From NCBI GenBank assembly GCA_963830175.1, contig CAWHKV010000004.1, positions 124,001-188,000 of the forward strand: 64,000 nucleotides of DNA, given 5' to 3'. Of this stretch, positions 45,045-55,403 are shown one piece after another (position 1 is the stretch's first letter; every line of letters begins with the position of its first letter). Under the pieces are notes generated by a model. It did not search any database. It was not told the origin of the DNA and saw nothing but the letters and a program-made list of their open reading frames with translations. This DNA is from JBBRBB01 sp963830175 (GTDB lineage Bacteria > Bacteroidota > Bacteroidia > Chitinophagales > Chitinophagaceae). Both the position numbers and the translations under genes were made by a program.

Positions 45045-46471
45045 TCTGGTTTCAGATCATATCAGGTCTTTTAAGCTATGGAATATTTTTCTATTCAACT
45101 GTGTTGATGTTGGTCTATACCATTATTGGCATTCTATCCATTGGCGAAACTTTTAAGCATTTAAGACGAAATAAATTTACTGATTTCAACTTACTTGCCT
45201 CCTCTCCTATTGCGCCATCGGTAAGTATTATTGCACCTGCTTTTAACGAGGGTGCAACCATCATCGAAAATGTTCGCTCGCTTCTATCGATCTACTACAG
45301 TAATCTGGAAGTAATAATAATTAATGATGGCAGTAGCGATGATACATTGCAACAGCTTATTGATACATACAGTTTACAAAGCAGCACTGGTTTTGTAAAA
45401 ACGCCCATTGCCACCAAACGCATTAAAACCATCTATAGAAGTATAAATCCTATTTACAAAAAGTTGGTGGTTATTGATAAAGAAAACGGCGGCAAGGCCG
45501 ATGCATTGAACGCCGGCATTAATGTGGCCCATAACGATTACATAGTTGCTATTGATGTGGATTGCATTTTAGAACCTGATGCATTATTGAAGATCGTTAA
45601 GCCTTTGATGGATGAGACCTCCAAGCGTGTAATAGCATCAGGTGGTGTTGTGCGAATTGCAAATTCTTGCATTGTAGAAGGGGGCTCTATTGTTGAGGTA
45701 AAACTTCCTAAAAAATACTTACCCCGGGTGCAAACACTGGAGTATATAAGGGCATTTTTGCTAGGGAGGATGGCATGGAGCAGGGTAAACGGTTTACTAT
45801 TGATATCAGGAGCATTTGGAGCGTTTGATAAGGATCTTGTGATTAAATGTGGTGGTTATAATCCGAATACTGTTGGGGAAGATATGGAACTGGTTGTACG
45901 TATGCGGCGTTATATGGAGGAACACAAACAGCCATACCTGGTAAAGTACATACCCGATCCGCTATGCTGGACAGAAGCACCCACAGACTGGAAAATACTG
46001 GCAAGGCAACGTAACCGATGGATGCGTGGCACACTTGAAACATTACGCACTCACAAGACCATGTTTTTTAATTACAAATATGGCTTTGTTGGTATGATAA
46101 GCTATCCTTACTGGCTATTTTTTGAAATGTTTGCACCCATAATTGAAGCGTTTGGATTTTTAATGTTTTTGTTAATGGCAATTTTGGGATTGATACAGTG
46201 GCAATTCTTCTTATCAATCTTATTCTTTGTTATCTCATTCGGTTTGTTGTTCTCAACCTTTGCAATTTTAATGGAGGTGCTCAGTTTTCATCAGTATAAA
46301 AAACGCTCTGACATTATAAAATTATTGTTAGTAGCTATAACTGAACCGTTTATCTACCATCCCTTCGTTGTATGGTCGTGCCTTACAGGCTTGGTTGATT
46401 ATGCAAAGAAAAATAAAACGTGGGGCACTATGACCCGGCAGGGCTTCGAAAAACCTATTATATCCAATTAA
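45041..46471 (+). CDS. Processive family-2 glycosyltransferase (PgaC/HAS-like)
   Basis: A 476-residue membrane glycosyltransferase with a GTG start inside the preceding stop. It has one N-terminal TM helix and a GT2 domain with SIIAPAFNEG, the DGSSDDT loop, the substrate DxD (AIDVDC), the catalytic GED region (TVGEDMELVVRMRR) and the processive motif Q-R-N-R-W. Several C-terminal TM helices follow. This is the layout of synthases for beta-linked polymers such as PNAG or hyaluronan-like chains. The sugar cannot be deduced. With the LtaS-like enzyme and YaiO barrel it forms an envelope polysaccharide locus. Confidence 0.9.
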   Translation: MIWFQIISGLLSYGIFFYSTVLMLVYTIIGILSIGETFKHLRRNKFTDFNLLASSPIAPSVSIIAPAFNEGATIIENVRSLLSIYYSNLEVIIINDGSSDDTLQQLIDTYSLQSSTGFVKTPIATKRIKTIYRSINPIYKKLVVIDKENGGKADALNAGINVAHNDYIVAIDVDCILEPDALLKIVKPLMDETSKRVIASGGVVRIANSCIVEGGSIVEVKLPKKYLPRVQTLEYIRAFLLGRMAWSRVNGLLLISGAFGAFDKDLVIKCGGYNPNTVGEDMELVVRMRRYMEEHKQPYLVKYIPDPLCWTEAPTDWKILARQRNRWMRGTLETLRTHKTMFFNYKYGFVGMISYPYWLFFEMFAPIIEAFGFLMFLLMAILGLIQWQFFLSILFFVISFGLLFSTFAILMEVLSFHQYKKRSDIIKLLLVAITEPFIYHPFVVWSCLTGLVDYAKKNKTWGTMTRQGFEKPIISN

Positions 46472-46487
46472 ATCTCATTCTGTTTTT

Positions 46488-48504
46488 GTGCGCGTACTCA
46501 ACAAAATAAAAGAAGGCTCATTACTGTTTACTAAATATGCCGTATCACTTTTAGTCATCATCATTTTACTCAGGCTAGCTGAATTTTCTTATAACATTCT
46601 TGCACACGCATATCCAACATCAACTGCTAAACTTCTGGGTTTAGCGCTTCTGTACGATCTGTTTTTTCTGGGCAAACCTTTCACTTATTATGTGGATGAT
46701 ATTTGTTCCACTTTATATTCTCTCGTCTCGAGCTGCTGTAGTAATAATGGTGATTACCGCATTAATTATAACAATAGCAACTTTAGCTTTAGGGCAGTAC
46801 TTTGCACAGTCGTTTGTACCATTAGGCGCCGAATTGTTTGCCTATAAAATCAGTGATATCATTCAAACAGTTGGTGCATCGGGAGGAGTAAAAGTTTCAT
46901 TTATTTTTTTACTTCTCGCCATAGTGGCTGCTACTTTTTTAATTATAAAATGGTTGCCTCGAAAGTTAAAAATCAATACCTGGTCGTCTGCCATTGTTGA
47001 TGGTTTCCTGATACTTTTTACATTAATACTTAGTCCCACAATAATTAGCGGCAAGCAATTTAAGAGTGACTTTGAAAGCAACATAGCCATTAACAAAACC
47101 GACTTCTTTTTTTCCAGATCATACACTCATTTTTTTCCAACAACTGTTGAGAATGATATTTATGCTGACAGTTACATTGGAGACTTTGAACAACAGTCAG
47201 GCACCTTAGCCGAAATGGATTATGTAGATGAAGAACAATTTCCGTTTCTACATAAAAACAACACGCCAGATGTGCTATCACCTTTTTTTAATAAAACAAA
47301 CACGCCACCTAATGTTGTCATTATTTTGGTAGAAGGGTTAGGCCGTGCATTTACAAACGAAGGTGCATATTTAGGAAACTTCACACCCTTTATTGATTCG
47401 CTTTCAAACGAAAGTTTGTATTGGGAAAACTTTTTGAGCGAAGGAGGAAGAACCTTTGCAGTTTTACCATCAATATTAGGTTCGTTACCCTTTAGCAGTA
47501 ATGGTTTTTCAGCCATGGGAAATTCGATGCCTGACCATTTATCTATCCTTTCTTTACTTAAGAAAAATGGTTACCAAACATCCTTTCATTATGGCGGCGA
47601 TGCTTCTTTCGATAATATGGATCTGTTTCTGAAAAAAAGCAATATCGATAAGATAAATGACATCCATAACTTTCCTGCAGGCTATACGCAAATGCCGCTG
47701 CACAATGGTTCTACCTGGGGTTTTGGTGATAAAGAACTTTATAGAAGATACTTAGCATTAACACCTGTAGTAAAGCAACCGTATGCGAATGTTTTACTAA
47801 CCGTTTCATCACACAATCCCTTTGTTATAAATGAGCAGGAAAAATATTTGCAGCGATTTGAAATTAGAATGGATGAGCTTGGGATAGATGGTGTAAGGAA
47901 AGACGAATACCGTTTGTATAAACAACAATATGCGAGCATTTTATATACCGATGATGCGTTGAAAGATCTTTTTAAAAGCTACGCACAGAGATCAGATTTT
48001 AATAACACCATTTTCATTATTACCGGAGATCATCGCATGCCTGAAATACCGATGGCATCTAAATTAGACCGGTATCATGTGCCATTCTTAATATACTCTG
48101 GCCTGCTACAACGAACCGCAAAGTTTTCATCTATATCAACTCATTTTGATGTTGCGCCTACGCTGATGGCTTATTTTAAAAACAACTTTGGTATGCAAAT
48201 GCCATCACTTGTAAGTTGGGTTGGTAGCGGTATTGATACTTCCAAAACTCTACAAAACAATCATGCATACGCACTAATGCAAACCAAAACAGATTTAGTT
48301 GATTTTGTTACTGATAAATACCAACTTAATAGTGGAGATGTTTTTATAATCGGGCAAGATCTTACTACACAAAAAGACAATAATAATAGCAACGCTACAT
48401 CTTTAAACAACGCATTTGAAGCATTTAAAGCAAAGAACAATAAGATTGTTAATGGAGCTAAAATAATTCCGGATAGCATTTATAAGGCGTACCATCCAAA
48501 GTAA
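46488..48504 (+). CDS. LTA-synthase-like sulfatase/phosphotransferase membrane protein, one frameshift
   Basis: Two frames give one protein of about 670 residues. There are about five TM helices (start GTG at 46488), then an extracytoplasmic alkaline-phosphatase-superfamily domain of the LtaS/MdoB type. Visible are P-N-V-V-I-I-L-V-E-G-L-G (metal-site Glu), the nucleophile threonine region GGRTFAVLPSILGSLP, SSHNPF and TGDHRMPE. The frame changes between about 46650 and 46690, likely in a T-run, and joins FFL to the second helix frame. Such enzymes add phosphoglycerol or phosphoethanolamine to glycans or lipids. Here it probably decorates the polymer made by the adjacent GT2. Confidence 0.82.
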
Positions 48505-48505
48505 T

Positions 48506-49666
48506 TTATTTTGCTTTTTTATGGTAATAATCATTTAAGATATTAGTAAGCATTGGCTTGTAAAACTTCCAGAAAAAACTCTCTCTTTCTAAAAGATCAT
48601 TCTCTTTGTAAAAAAAATCCTGGAACGAACTGATACCTGCAAAATAAGATGAGGTAATACTTATAGGGTTGTCACAAAAATCTCCCGAGAAATAATAAAA
48701 CTCATAATCCTTTCCTTTGTGCATAGTTACAGCCGGTATTTTGGTTGGAATGCCTTGCCGTGTTAAGAGCTCGATGCCTGCCTGATTCACATTGAAATTA
48801 AATTGTGCTATTACCTGATTTCGCGTGGTATCAGGAGCAACAACATCGAACCAAAAAGAATACTTAATGCTTTCAGGCAACTTCAATTTTTGTTGGGCGT
48901 AGTCGCTTGTTTCTATGTAGGGCAAGGGATCATTCAGATGTTTATTTTCTTCCAGAATAACAACCTTATCCTGATTGCTTACAAAGGCAATACCTGAAAG
49001 CTTAAATGGCCAGATGCCATTATTTTGCTCCCGGTATCTATCAACCAGCCATACCGGTATTTCCTTATTAATGGCTGTATCAAGCGAGTTGAAAAATCTA
49101 CCGATCCATCCACTCCACTTCATTGCAAAAAGCTTTTCAAAATCGCCGCGTACAGCTTCATTCGTTGGCGAGCCAATGGTATTAAACTCTGTGATGATCA
49201 GCCGATGCTTATCCTTCATCTTTTTTAAAAAGCTTATATCCTGCGTGCTCAAACCGCCGTATATAATACCCGAACGTTCGGTTACATTTTTCTTTGCGAA
49301 CCATTCGTTTGTATATACACCGTAGGTATCGGCAATGTAAACGGCATCGCAATCATTGCTCAACTTTTCTAATTGCCTTGTATTAAATCTTTCAAGCCCT
49401 TTTATTCTAAACTGCTCTTTATCTAAAGGAAAAAAACCAAAATAATCGTTGCTGACTGAGTAGCCTTTTGTAGCTGTTTTAGAATACTTCTGGTGGTTCA
49501 ATATCCATGTGAGAGAAGAATGCTCCTGGCCTTGTTTTGATATAGCTGTCTTATCAATAATGGCTGTAACCATGGTTTTTTTGGGCGTAGCAGCCCAGAT
49601 CAAAAACATCCAAAGTGGAAGTAAAATAACGAGTAACAATAGCCCAAAAAAAACCTTTCTTCTCAT
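48506..49666 (-). CDS. Hypothetical membrane-anchored protein of the polysaccharide locus
   Basis: A 386-residue protein with one N-terminal TM helix (about 7-26) and a large extracytoplasmic part. Segments such as C-D-A-V-Y-I-A-D-T-Y-G-V-Y, R-S-G-I-I-Y-G-G-L-S-T-Q-D and L-I-I-T-E-F-N-T-I-G-S-P-T resemble alternating strand-helix folds, possibly a glycoside-hydrolase or GATase-like barrel, but I see no diagnostic motif. It is convergent with the LtaS-like gene (one base between stops) and starts three bases from the stop of the YaiO gene, so it is co-transcribed with that barrel. Function unknown. Confidence 0.6.
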   Translation of the reverse strand: MRRKVFFGLLLLVILLPLWMFLIWAATPKKTMVTAIIDKTAISKQGQEHSSLTWILNHQKYSKTATKGYSVSNDYFGFFPLDKEQFRIKGLERFNTRQLEKLSNDCDAVYIADTYGVYTNEWFAKKNVTERSGIIYGGLSTQDISFLKKMKDKHRLIITEFNTIGSPTNEAVRGDFEKLFAMKWSGWIGRFFNSLDTAINKEIPVWLVDRYREQNNGIWPFKLSGIAFVSNQDKVVILEENKHLNDPLPYIETSDYAQQKLKLPESIKYSFWFDVVAPDTTRNQVIAQFNFNVNQAGIELLTRQGIPTKIPAVTMHKGKDYEFYYFSGDFCDNPISITSSYFAGISSFQDFFYKENDLLERESFFWKFYKPMLTNILNDYYHKKAK

Positions 49667-49668
49667 AA

Positions 49669-51424
49669 CTAAAAGCGTATTTGGTAGCTGATGCCACCCT
49701 CTATCTGATTACCGGTAGTTCTTGGTAAGTACTCATTGTTTACCAGCGATGCATTGAGTGTTACTATATATTTATTCCTGATCTCGTGCTTGTAGGTTGC
49801 TGATGCTTTTTTGCTAATTAATTTATACTTGCTATTCAGCAATAACGCAGAACGGCTTTCGTCAGGAGAAATGCCCGTACCTAAAACCAAACCCACAAAA
49901 TCAAAAGCACCACCGTAATAATAACGTGCACCTAAGTTGTAGGAATGGGATATGTTGCTAGTGCCCGGTGTTAGATAAGTGCGTGCTGTAAACAACCAGC
50001 TTTTATAATATTTACCCAATGCTGCTGTGTAAATCCACGTGGGATCTCCGGAAAACTTTAGATACCGGAAACCAACTTCGCCTTCAAAACTTTTTGGCAA
50101 ACTACTATATAAAGAAAAGCCGCCCCGATAGTTTGGAAATACGCCAACGTCATTAGAATATGCGAAGCTAACATAGCTATATAAACGGCGTGATAAATTG
50201 GGATAAGCTTCTACTTCATATTGTAAACCACTACTTTTAAATCTATTTGCATAATTGAGACGGGCGCTAATGGAGCCTAATTTGGTTAACCTGGAATACT
50301 CAATACTTGCTATGTGCCATGGGTCTTTAAATTGACGATCGAAGTAGGAGTAGTCGTAGCTTGCTCCTATTCTGTTACCACCAACGGTTTCTCTTAATTG
50401 CGCAGACATAGCTCTGATCTCTGTATTTTTTGGGTCGGCTTTAAGTACACTATCTAAAAGTTGAAGTGCATCCGATTGACGATTCAATTTGCCCAGAATT
50501 TTTACTTTACGTCGCAATAGTTCTGTTGATGAAGGATTATGTTTCAGCCCGCGGTTAACCAGATCTAGAGCTACTAAGGGACTATCGTTCCAGTATTCAA
50601 GGTCTGCAAATGCAATAAAGGCGTCAGCGATATGTTGGGTCAAGGTTGATGACATAATTAAACTGCTGGCGCGCACTATCTACTTTATCAGTCCAGGTAT
50701 ATATTCTTCCCAAAAAAATTCTTACATCAGCATAGTTGGGACTTTTGTAGATGGCACTTCTAAGATACGTTGTTGCCAAGGAGTAGTTTTTATTATCGAA
50801 GGCAGCCTTTCTTGCCATGGCCAATAATTGATCTGAGTCAAAATCTTCATGAGCATCTACATTAAATTTTTCTATTGCCGTACTTTTTTGTACAGCTACT
50901 TTATTTTCAACTGAATCTACTATAGGTAACGTGACAACTGCTTGTTCATCTTTAAAAAAGAACTTTGCCAGTTCCTTCTTTACGCGCAGATAACCCACAA
51001 TGATTTTAGTACCTTCTTTAGGTGAAGAAGATAAATCAGGATTCCATTCTTGCAATGTTGCGGGATTCAATTTGGGATAAAAACGATATAATCCCTCTAG
51101 AGTTTCCGCTTTTTTTACTTGATGTACCAAAGGAACAAGCACCTCATAAAGTCCTTTATTTCCTGCTTGTTCAAAATTGGTACTTGTAATGGGGATGCGT
51201 AAAACGGTACCGGAATTTAGGGCCGATGATAAGGTGAGACCATTGTATTGGGCAAGCTTAATCGGTGACACGTTATACAAACTCCCAATTTTTAAAAATG
51301 ATTCGCCTGTGGTAAATGTATGTGCCACGTATAGTTCTGAACCCGAAAGTTGTAAAACAATTGGCGGTTGGGCATTGCTAAAGAAAACAAACAAAAAAGC
51401 CAGTAATGTAAATGCTAATCTCAT
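49669..51424 (-). CDS. YaiO-family outer-membrane barrel with LysM-like and TPR regions, one frameshift
   Basis: About 585 residues in two frames. It has a signal peptide (MRLAFTLLAFLFVFFSNAQ from 51424) and an N-terminal LysM-like domain (GSELYVAHTFTTGESFLKIG ... LRIP). TPR repeats follow (YADVRIFLGRIYTWTDKVDS, SDALQLLDSVLKADPKNTE), then a YaiO-type C-terminal beta-barrel that ends in an aromatic strand, EGGISYQIRF. The frame breaks near 50645-50650. The TPR-plus-barrel layout recalls polysaccharide export porins such as PgaA. Its LysM-like domain matches the one in the HEAT protein, suggesting that the two span the periplasm together. Confidence 0.82.
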
Positions 51425-51587
51425 GAACCGTAGTTTGAAAAAAATTAAAGGTATCCCTATGATGCAAAACAGCATCAACAACGCTAAAACAAATTATTTT
51501 ATTTGAAGTATTCGTTATTTATCGCGTTAAGACACTCTAAAGATTTTTTTCTGGATTTTTAAAGATCCCAACAACGCTATTTATTAT

Positions 51588-51617
51588 TTGCATATATGTT
51601 TCGTAGAGGTACATTTG
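51588..51617 (+). promoter_or_regulatory. Bacteroidota-type promoter for transaldolase/transketolase
   Basis: TTG at 51588-51590, a 19-base spacer and TACATTTG at 51610-51617 match the TTG / TAnnTTTG consensus. The first start codon is at 51822, which gives a leader of about 200 bases in which I see no riboswitch-like structure. The rest of 51425-51821 holds no credible gene. Confidence 0.65.
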
Positions 51618-51821
51618 TCTACATTTTTTTCAATACACGAACACTTATATGAAACCTGCGCAAAACCTACGTCCTATACAACTTGCAACCGATTGCATAA
51701 AAAAGTTTTATTTGGTTTCAACAATCTTTATCTTGTAGCTTTTAACATTCTGAAAAAATACAGTAATCATTTCTTCCCACCATATTATAAGCAACCAAAC
51801 CAATACATTAAATAAATAAAC

Positions 51822-52493
51822 ATGAAATTTTTTATTGACACAGCTAACCTTGCTCAAATTAAAGAAGCTCACGCTCTTGGTATTTTAGATGGTGTAACTA
51901 CCAATCCATCTTTAATGGCCAAAGAAGGTATTAGAGGTGAAGAAGCCATAAACAAACATTACAAAACCATTTGCGAAATGGTTGATGGTGATATTTCTGC
52001 TGAAGTACTTACCACAGAATTTGACACTATAATAGAAGAGGGTAAAAAACTTGCAGCCATTCACCCAAACATTGTGGTTAAAGTGCCCATGATAAAAGAA
52101 GGCATTAAAGCTATTAAATGGTTTACTGATAATGGAATACGTACCAACTGTACTCTTATTTTTTCTGCAGGACAGGCATTGTTAGCTGCAAAGGCTGGCG
52201 CAACTTATGTGTCGCCCTTTTTAGGTAGAATTGACGATAGCGGTTGGGACGGAATGATTTTAATTGAGCAGATAGCCCAAATTTTTGTAGTTCAGGGCTT
52301 TAAAACAGAAATTCTTGCTGCCTCTATTCGCAATGCCAACCACATTATACGTGCAGCAGAATTAGGTGCGCATGTTTGCACAAGCCCACTAGAATCAATC
52401 TTAGCACTTTTAAAACATCCACTAACCGATCTTGGACTTGCTAAATTTTTAGAGGATTCTAAGAAAATGGCCGAAGTTGTTGAAGACCTTTAA
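51822..52493 (+). CDS. tal: Transaldolase / fructose-6-phosphate aldolase-like
   Basis: A 223-residue short-form transaldolase (TalC/FSA-like subfamily), an (alpha/beta)8 barrel. Motifs include FFIDTANLAQIKEA, DGVTTNPSLMAKEG, NIVVKVPM with the Schiff-base lysine, and SPFLGRIDD. It moves dihydroxyacetone units in the non-oxidative pentose phosphate pathway. The two transketolase genes follow at once (44 and 68-base gaps), so the three make a pathway operon under the promoter at 51588. Confidence 0.93.
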   Translation: MKFFIDTANLAQIKEAHALGILDGVTTNPSLMAKEGIRGEEAINKHYKTICEMVDGDISAEVLTTEFDTIIEEGKKLAAIHPNIVVKVPMIKEGIKAIKWFTDNGIRTNCTLIFSAGQALLAAKAGATYVSPFLGRIDDSGWDGMILIEQIAQIFVVQGFKTEILAASIRNANHIIRAAELGAHVCTSPLESILALLKHPLTDLGLAKFLEDSKKMAEVVEDL

Positions 52494-52537
52494 TCACTTG
52501 ATTTATTAATAGCAAAACAGACATCTAAAAACTGCAT

Positions 52538-53377
52538 ATGAATATTGAACAGTTAGAAAATATTGCCAAACAAGTACGCCGCGATATTGTACGCATGGTG
52601 CACGGCTGCCAATCAGGCCATCCCGGCGGATCTTTAGGATGTACCGATTTTTTTGTCGCACTCTATTTTCATGTTATGAAGCACGATCCTAAATTTAATA
52701 TGGACGGCTTTGAGGAGGATCTATTCTTTTTATCTAATGGGCATATCTCACCCGTTTTTTATAGCGTGCTAGCTCGCTCAGGGTATTTTGATGTAAGTGA
52801 GCTTGCCACCTTTAGAAAAATCAATTCTCGGGTACAAGGGCATCCGGCTACACACGAACATTTACCCGGTATCCGTATCGCATCTGGTTCTTTAGGTCAG
52901 GGCTTATCGGTAGCAATCGGCGCAGCACTTACCAAAAAACTTAAGGGCGATAAACGCATTGTTTACACACTGCATGGTGATGGTGAGCTACAGGAAGGCC
53001 AGATTTGGGAAGCAGCAATGTATGCTCCCCATAATAAAGTTGACAACTTAATATCAACCATAGACTATAACGGACAGCAAATTGACGGTCCAACAGAAAA
53101 AGTACTTTCACTGGGTAACCTCAGAGCTAAGTGGGAGGCCTTTGGTTGGGATGTAATGGAAATGAACGGTAACGATATAGCCGACGTGATAAGGGTTTTA
53201 GAATTAGCTAAGGCTAAAACTTTCAAAGGAAAGCCTATTATGATATTGATGCAAACCAATATGGGCCATGGGGTTGACTTTATGATGGGCTCTCACAAAT
53301 GGCATGGCGTAGCTCCTAATGATGAACAATTACAAGAGGCACTTTATCAATTAGAAAGTTCGCTGCTGGATTACTAG
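52538..53377 (+). CDS. tktA: Transketolase, N-terminal subunit
   Basis: A 279-residue thiamine-diphosphate-binding N-terminal half of transketolase. It has G-C-Q-S-G-H-P-G-G-S-L-G, a HGDGELQEGQIWEAAMYA metal/ThDP motif and GHPATHEHLPGI. It pairs with the next gene to form an active enzyme, the usual split arrangement in many Bacteroidota and archaea. Together they transfer two-carbon units among pentose phosphate sugars. Length is normal. Confidence 0.94.
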   Translation: MNIEQLENIAKQVRRDIVRMVHGCQSGHPGGSLGCTDFFVALYFHVMKHDPKFNMDGFEEDLFFLSNGHISPVFYSVLARSGYFDVSELATFRKINSRVQGHPATHEHLPGIRIASGSLGQGLSVAIGAALTKKLKGDKRIVYTLHGDGELQEGQIWEAAMYAPHNKVDNLISTIDYNGQQIDGPTEKVLSLGNLRAKWEAFGWDVMEMNGNDIADVIRVLELAKAKTFKGKPIMILMQTNMGHGVDFMMGSHKWHGVAPNDEQLQEALYQLESSLLDY

Positions 53378-53445
53378 GTCAATACAAAATTTCAACTTTC
53401 CAAATAACAGATCACGTTACCATCCTAAAATAAGGATCATCAAAC

Positions 53446-54399
53446 ATGAAAAAATACACTTTTACAGATAAAAAAGATACACGCTCCGGCTTTGGCGCAG
53501 GGTTATTAGAGGCCGGTAAAAAGAACGAAAACGTAGTAGCACTTTGTGCTGACCTTGTTGGCTCTCTTAAAATGGAAGCCTTTATTAAAGAATTTCCAGA
53601 GCGCTTTTTCCAGATTGGTATTGCCGAAGCAAATATGATGGGCATTGCCGCAGGCATGACCATTGGCGGCAGCATCCCTTTTACAGGAACATTTGCCAAT
53701 TTTTCAACAGGCCGCGTTTACGATCAGATACGCCAATCAATTGCTTACTCTGAGAAAAATGTGAAGATCTGTGCGTCACATGCAGGTCTTACATTAGGTG
53801 AAGATGGTGCCACCCACCAGATTTTAGAAGATATTGGCATGATGAAGATGTTGCCTGGTATGACGGTGATAAATCCTTGCGATTACAACCAGACCAAAGC
53901 TGCTACTATTGCTATTGCCGAATACAAAGGCCCGGTTTACTTACGTTTCGGCCGCCCGGTTATGCCCATTTTTACTGATGAAAATCAAAAATTTGAAATT
54001 GGTAAAGCATGGATGGTTAATGAGGGAACTGATGTTACTATTGTAGCTACCGGCCACCTGGTTTGGGAAGCCATTCTAGCCGGCGAAAAGCTTGCAGAGA
54101 TGGGTATTGATGCGGAAATTATAAACATACACACCATTAAGCCATTGGATGAAGAAGCCATTTTAAAGTCGGTGGCCAAAACTGGTTGCGTGGTGACTGC
54201 CGAAGAACATAACCGTTTGGGCGGATTGGGAGATAGTGTAGCTCAGGTACTTATTACAAAACACCTTGCACCTCAAGAGTATGTTGCTGTTAATGACAGC
54301 TTTGGTGAAAGTGGCAAGCCTGCTGAACTTATGGCAAAATATGGCTTGGATGCAGATCATATTGTAAAAGCTGTACAGAAAGTGATGGCTAGAAAATAA
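53446..54399 (+). CDS. tktB: Transketolase, C-terminal subunit
   Basis: A 317-residue pyrimidine-binding and C-terminal half of transketolase. It has the catalytic glutamate region FFQIGIAEANMMGIAAGMTI, H-A-G-L-T-L-G-E-D-G-A-T-H-Q and V-Y-L-R-F-G-R. It forms heterotetramers with the N-terminal subunit. The gene ends before a strong terminator. Confidence 0.94.
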   Translation: MKKYTFTDKKDTRSGFGAGLLEAGKKNENVVALCADLVGSLKMEAFIKEFPERFFQIGIAEANMMGIAAGMTIGGSIPFTGTFANFSTGRVYDQIRQSIAYSEKNVKICASHAGLTLGEDGATHQILEDIGMMKMLPGMTVINPCDYNQTKAATIAIAEYKGPVYLRFGRPVMPIFTDENQKFEIGKAWMVNEGTDVTIVATGHLVWEAILAGEKLAEMGIDAEIINIHTIKPLDEEAILKSVAKTGCVVTAEEHNRLGGLGDSVAQVLITKHLAPQEYVAVNDSFGESGKPAELMAKYGLDADHIVKAVQKVMARK

Positions 54400-54417
54400 T
54401 TGACAACCATGTATTTT

Positions 54418-54455
54418 AAAAAAAGCTTTTAGTAACTACTAAAGGCTTTTTTATT
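54418..54455 (+). terminator. Intrinsic terminator of the tal-tkt operon
   Basis: An A-rich left arm with AAGC-TTTTAGTA, a three-base loop, TACTAAAGGCTTTTT and a T-rich tail. It lies directly after the transketolase C-subunit stop. Confidence 0.75.
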
Positions 54456-54462
54456 TTGACCT

Positions 54463-54873
54463 ATGCGTCAAGGAAAAAGATTTCCTACAACTCTATCAAA
54501 TCCTAACAGATCAATGAGCAATTTTTTATCTAATATTCGTTGGGCTTCTGAGGGTATTAATTACTTTTTTAAGAAAGAACGCAATGGCCGTATTCAAATC
54601 ATCATAGGCTTTCTGGTTATAATTGCCGGGTTGTATTTTGGCCTAAAAACGTTTGAATGGTGTTTTATTTTAGGTTGCATTGGCGTTGTAATAAGCTTAG
54701 AAATGGTTAATACTGGCATAGAACGTATTTGCGACATGTTGAGTAAGGACTTTCACCCTACAGTTAAAATAATAAAAGATGTGGCTGCAGGTGCAGTTTG
54801 GTGGTCAGCCTTGTTCGCAGCCATTATTGGAGCAATAATATTTTACCCGTACGTGGTTCAGACGTTGCGTTAG
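54463..54873 (+). CDS. dgkA: Diacylglycerol kinase / undecaprenol kinase family protein
   Basis: A 136-residue DgkA-family membrane enzyme (119 residues if translation starts at the ATG at 54514, the more usual N-terminus MSNFLSNIRWASEGI). Three TM helices flank the catalytic E-M-V-N-T-G-I-E-R-I-C-D motif. Such small enzymes phosphorylate diacylglycerol or undecaprenol to recycle lipid carriers. The gene directly follows the tkt terminator. Confidence 0.92.
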   Translation: MRQGKRFPTTLSNPNRSMSNFLSNIRWASEGINYFFKKERNGRIQIIIGFLVIIAGLYFGLKTFEWCFILGCIGVVISLEMVNTGIERICDMLSKDFHPTVKIIKDVAAGAVWWSALFAAIIGAIIFYPYVVQTLR

Positions 54874-54990
54874 CAATTTTTAGAACAGCTTATTTTCAAA
54901 CCAACCGAAATCTTTTATTCAGCAATTATAATAAAAAAGAGTTGTACGCTGCTGCATGAGCAAAAAGTACAACCCTTCATTTATCAAGTA

Positions 54991-55230
54991 CTAAGAAACA
55001 GGCATCGAAATTAACTTTCCACTTATCTCCGTTTCTACATTTTGAGGCAGCGTGGCACCATCGTCGTCTATAGCAACAAACTGACTTACGTTGCTGTCAT
55101 AAGCAAACACGTATTCATCACTATTATTTACAGTAACATTAAATCGCGTTCCTTCATTAAAAGAAAAAGGAACTGCTTTAACTTCAAACGGTACACCGTC
55201 TAACATCAATTGAAATGATTGGTTATGCAT
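54991..55230 (-). CDS. Hypothetical small protein
   Basis: 79 residues from the ATG at 55230 (MHNQSFQLMLDGVPFEVKA). A start at 55281 would add 17 residues and is less likely. The sequence is beta-rich with V-P-F-E-V-K-A and F-V-A-I-D-D-D-G-A-T-L-P. It resembles short uncharacterised proteins common in Chitinophagaceae-like genomes, and I know of no function. It is convergent with dgkA and divergent from the arginase-family gene. Confidence 0.55.
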   Translation of the reverse strand: MHNQSFQLMLDGVPFEVKAVPFSFNEGTRFNVTVNNSDEYVFAYDSNVSQFVAIDDDGATLPQNVETEISGKLISMPVS

Positions 55231-55403
55231 AATAAGATCTTTTTGTGATATACTTTTTGGGTACAAAAACGATGCCTTCACACCTAACTCATTGCATTAC
55301 CTATACCATTTTTTGTGGATTACCCTTCATAATGTTGCTCATTATTCCCAACTCAATTTGCGCTGCATAATTAGGTTAAGTTTGTTTTTACAAAAAGCGT
55401 TCA

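Noticed and set aside
51588..51815. A 75-codon plus-strand frame upstream of transaldolase
   Set aside because: It overlaps the promoter and leader and has no domain.
52538..54399. Transketolase broken by a frameshift
   Set aside because: N- and C-terminal transketolase subunits encoded by separate genes with their own starts are a normal arrangement.
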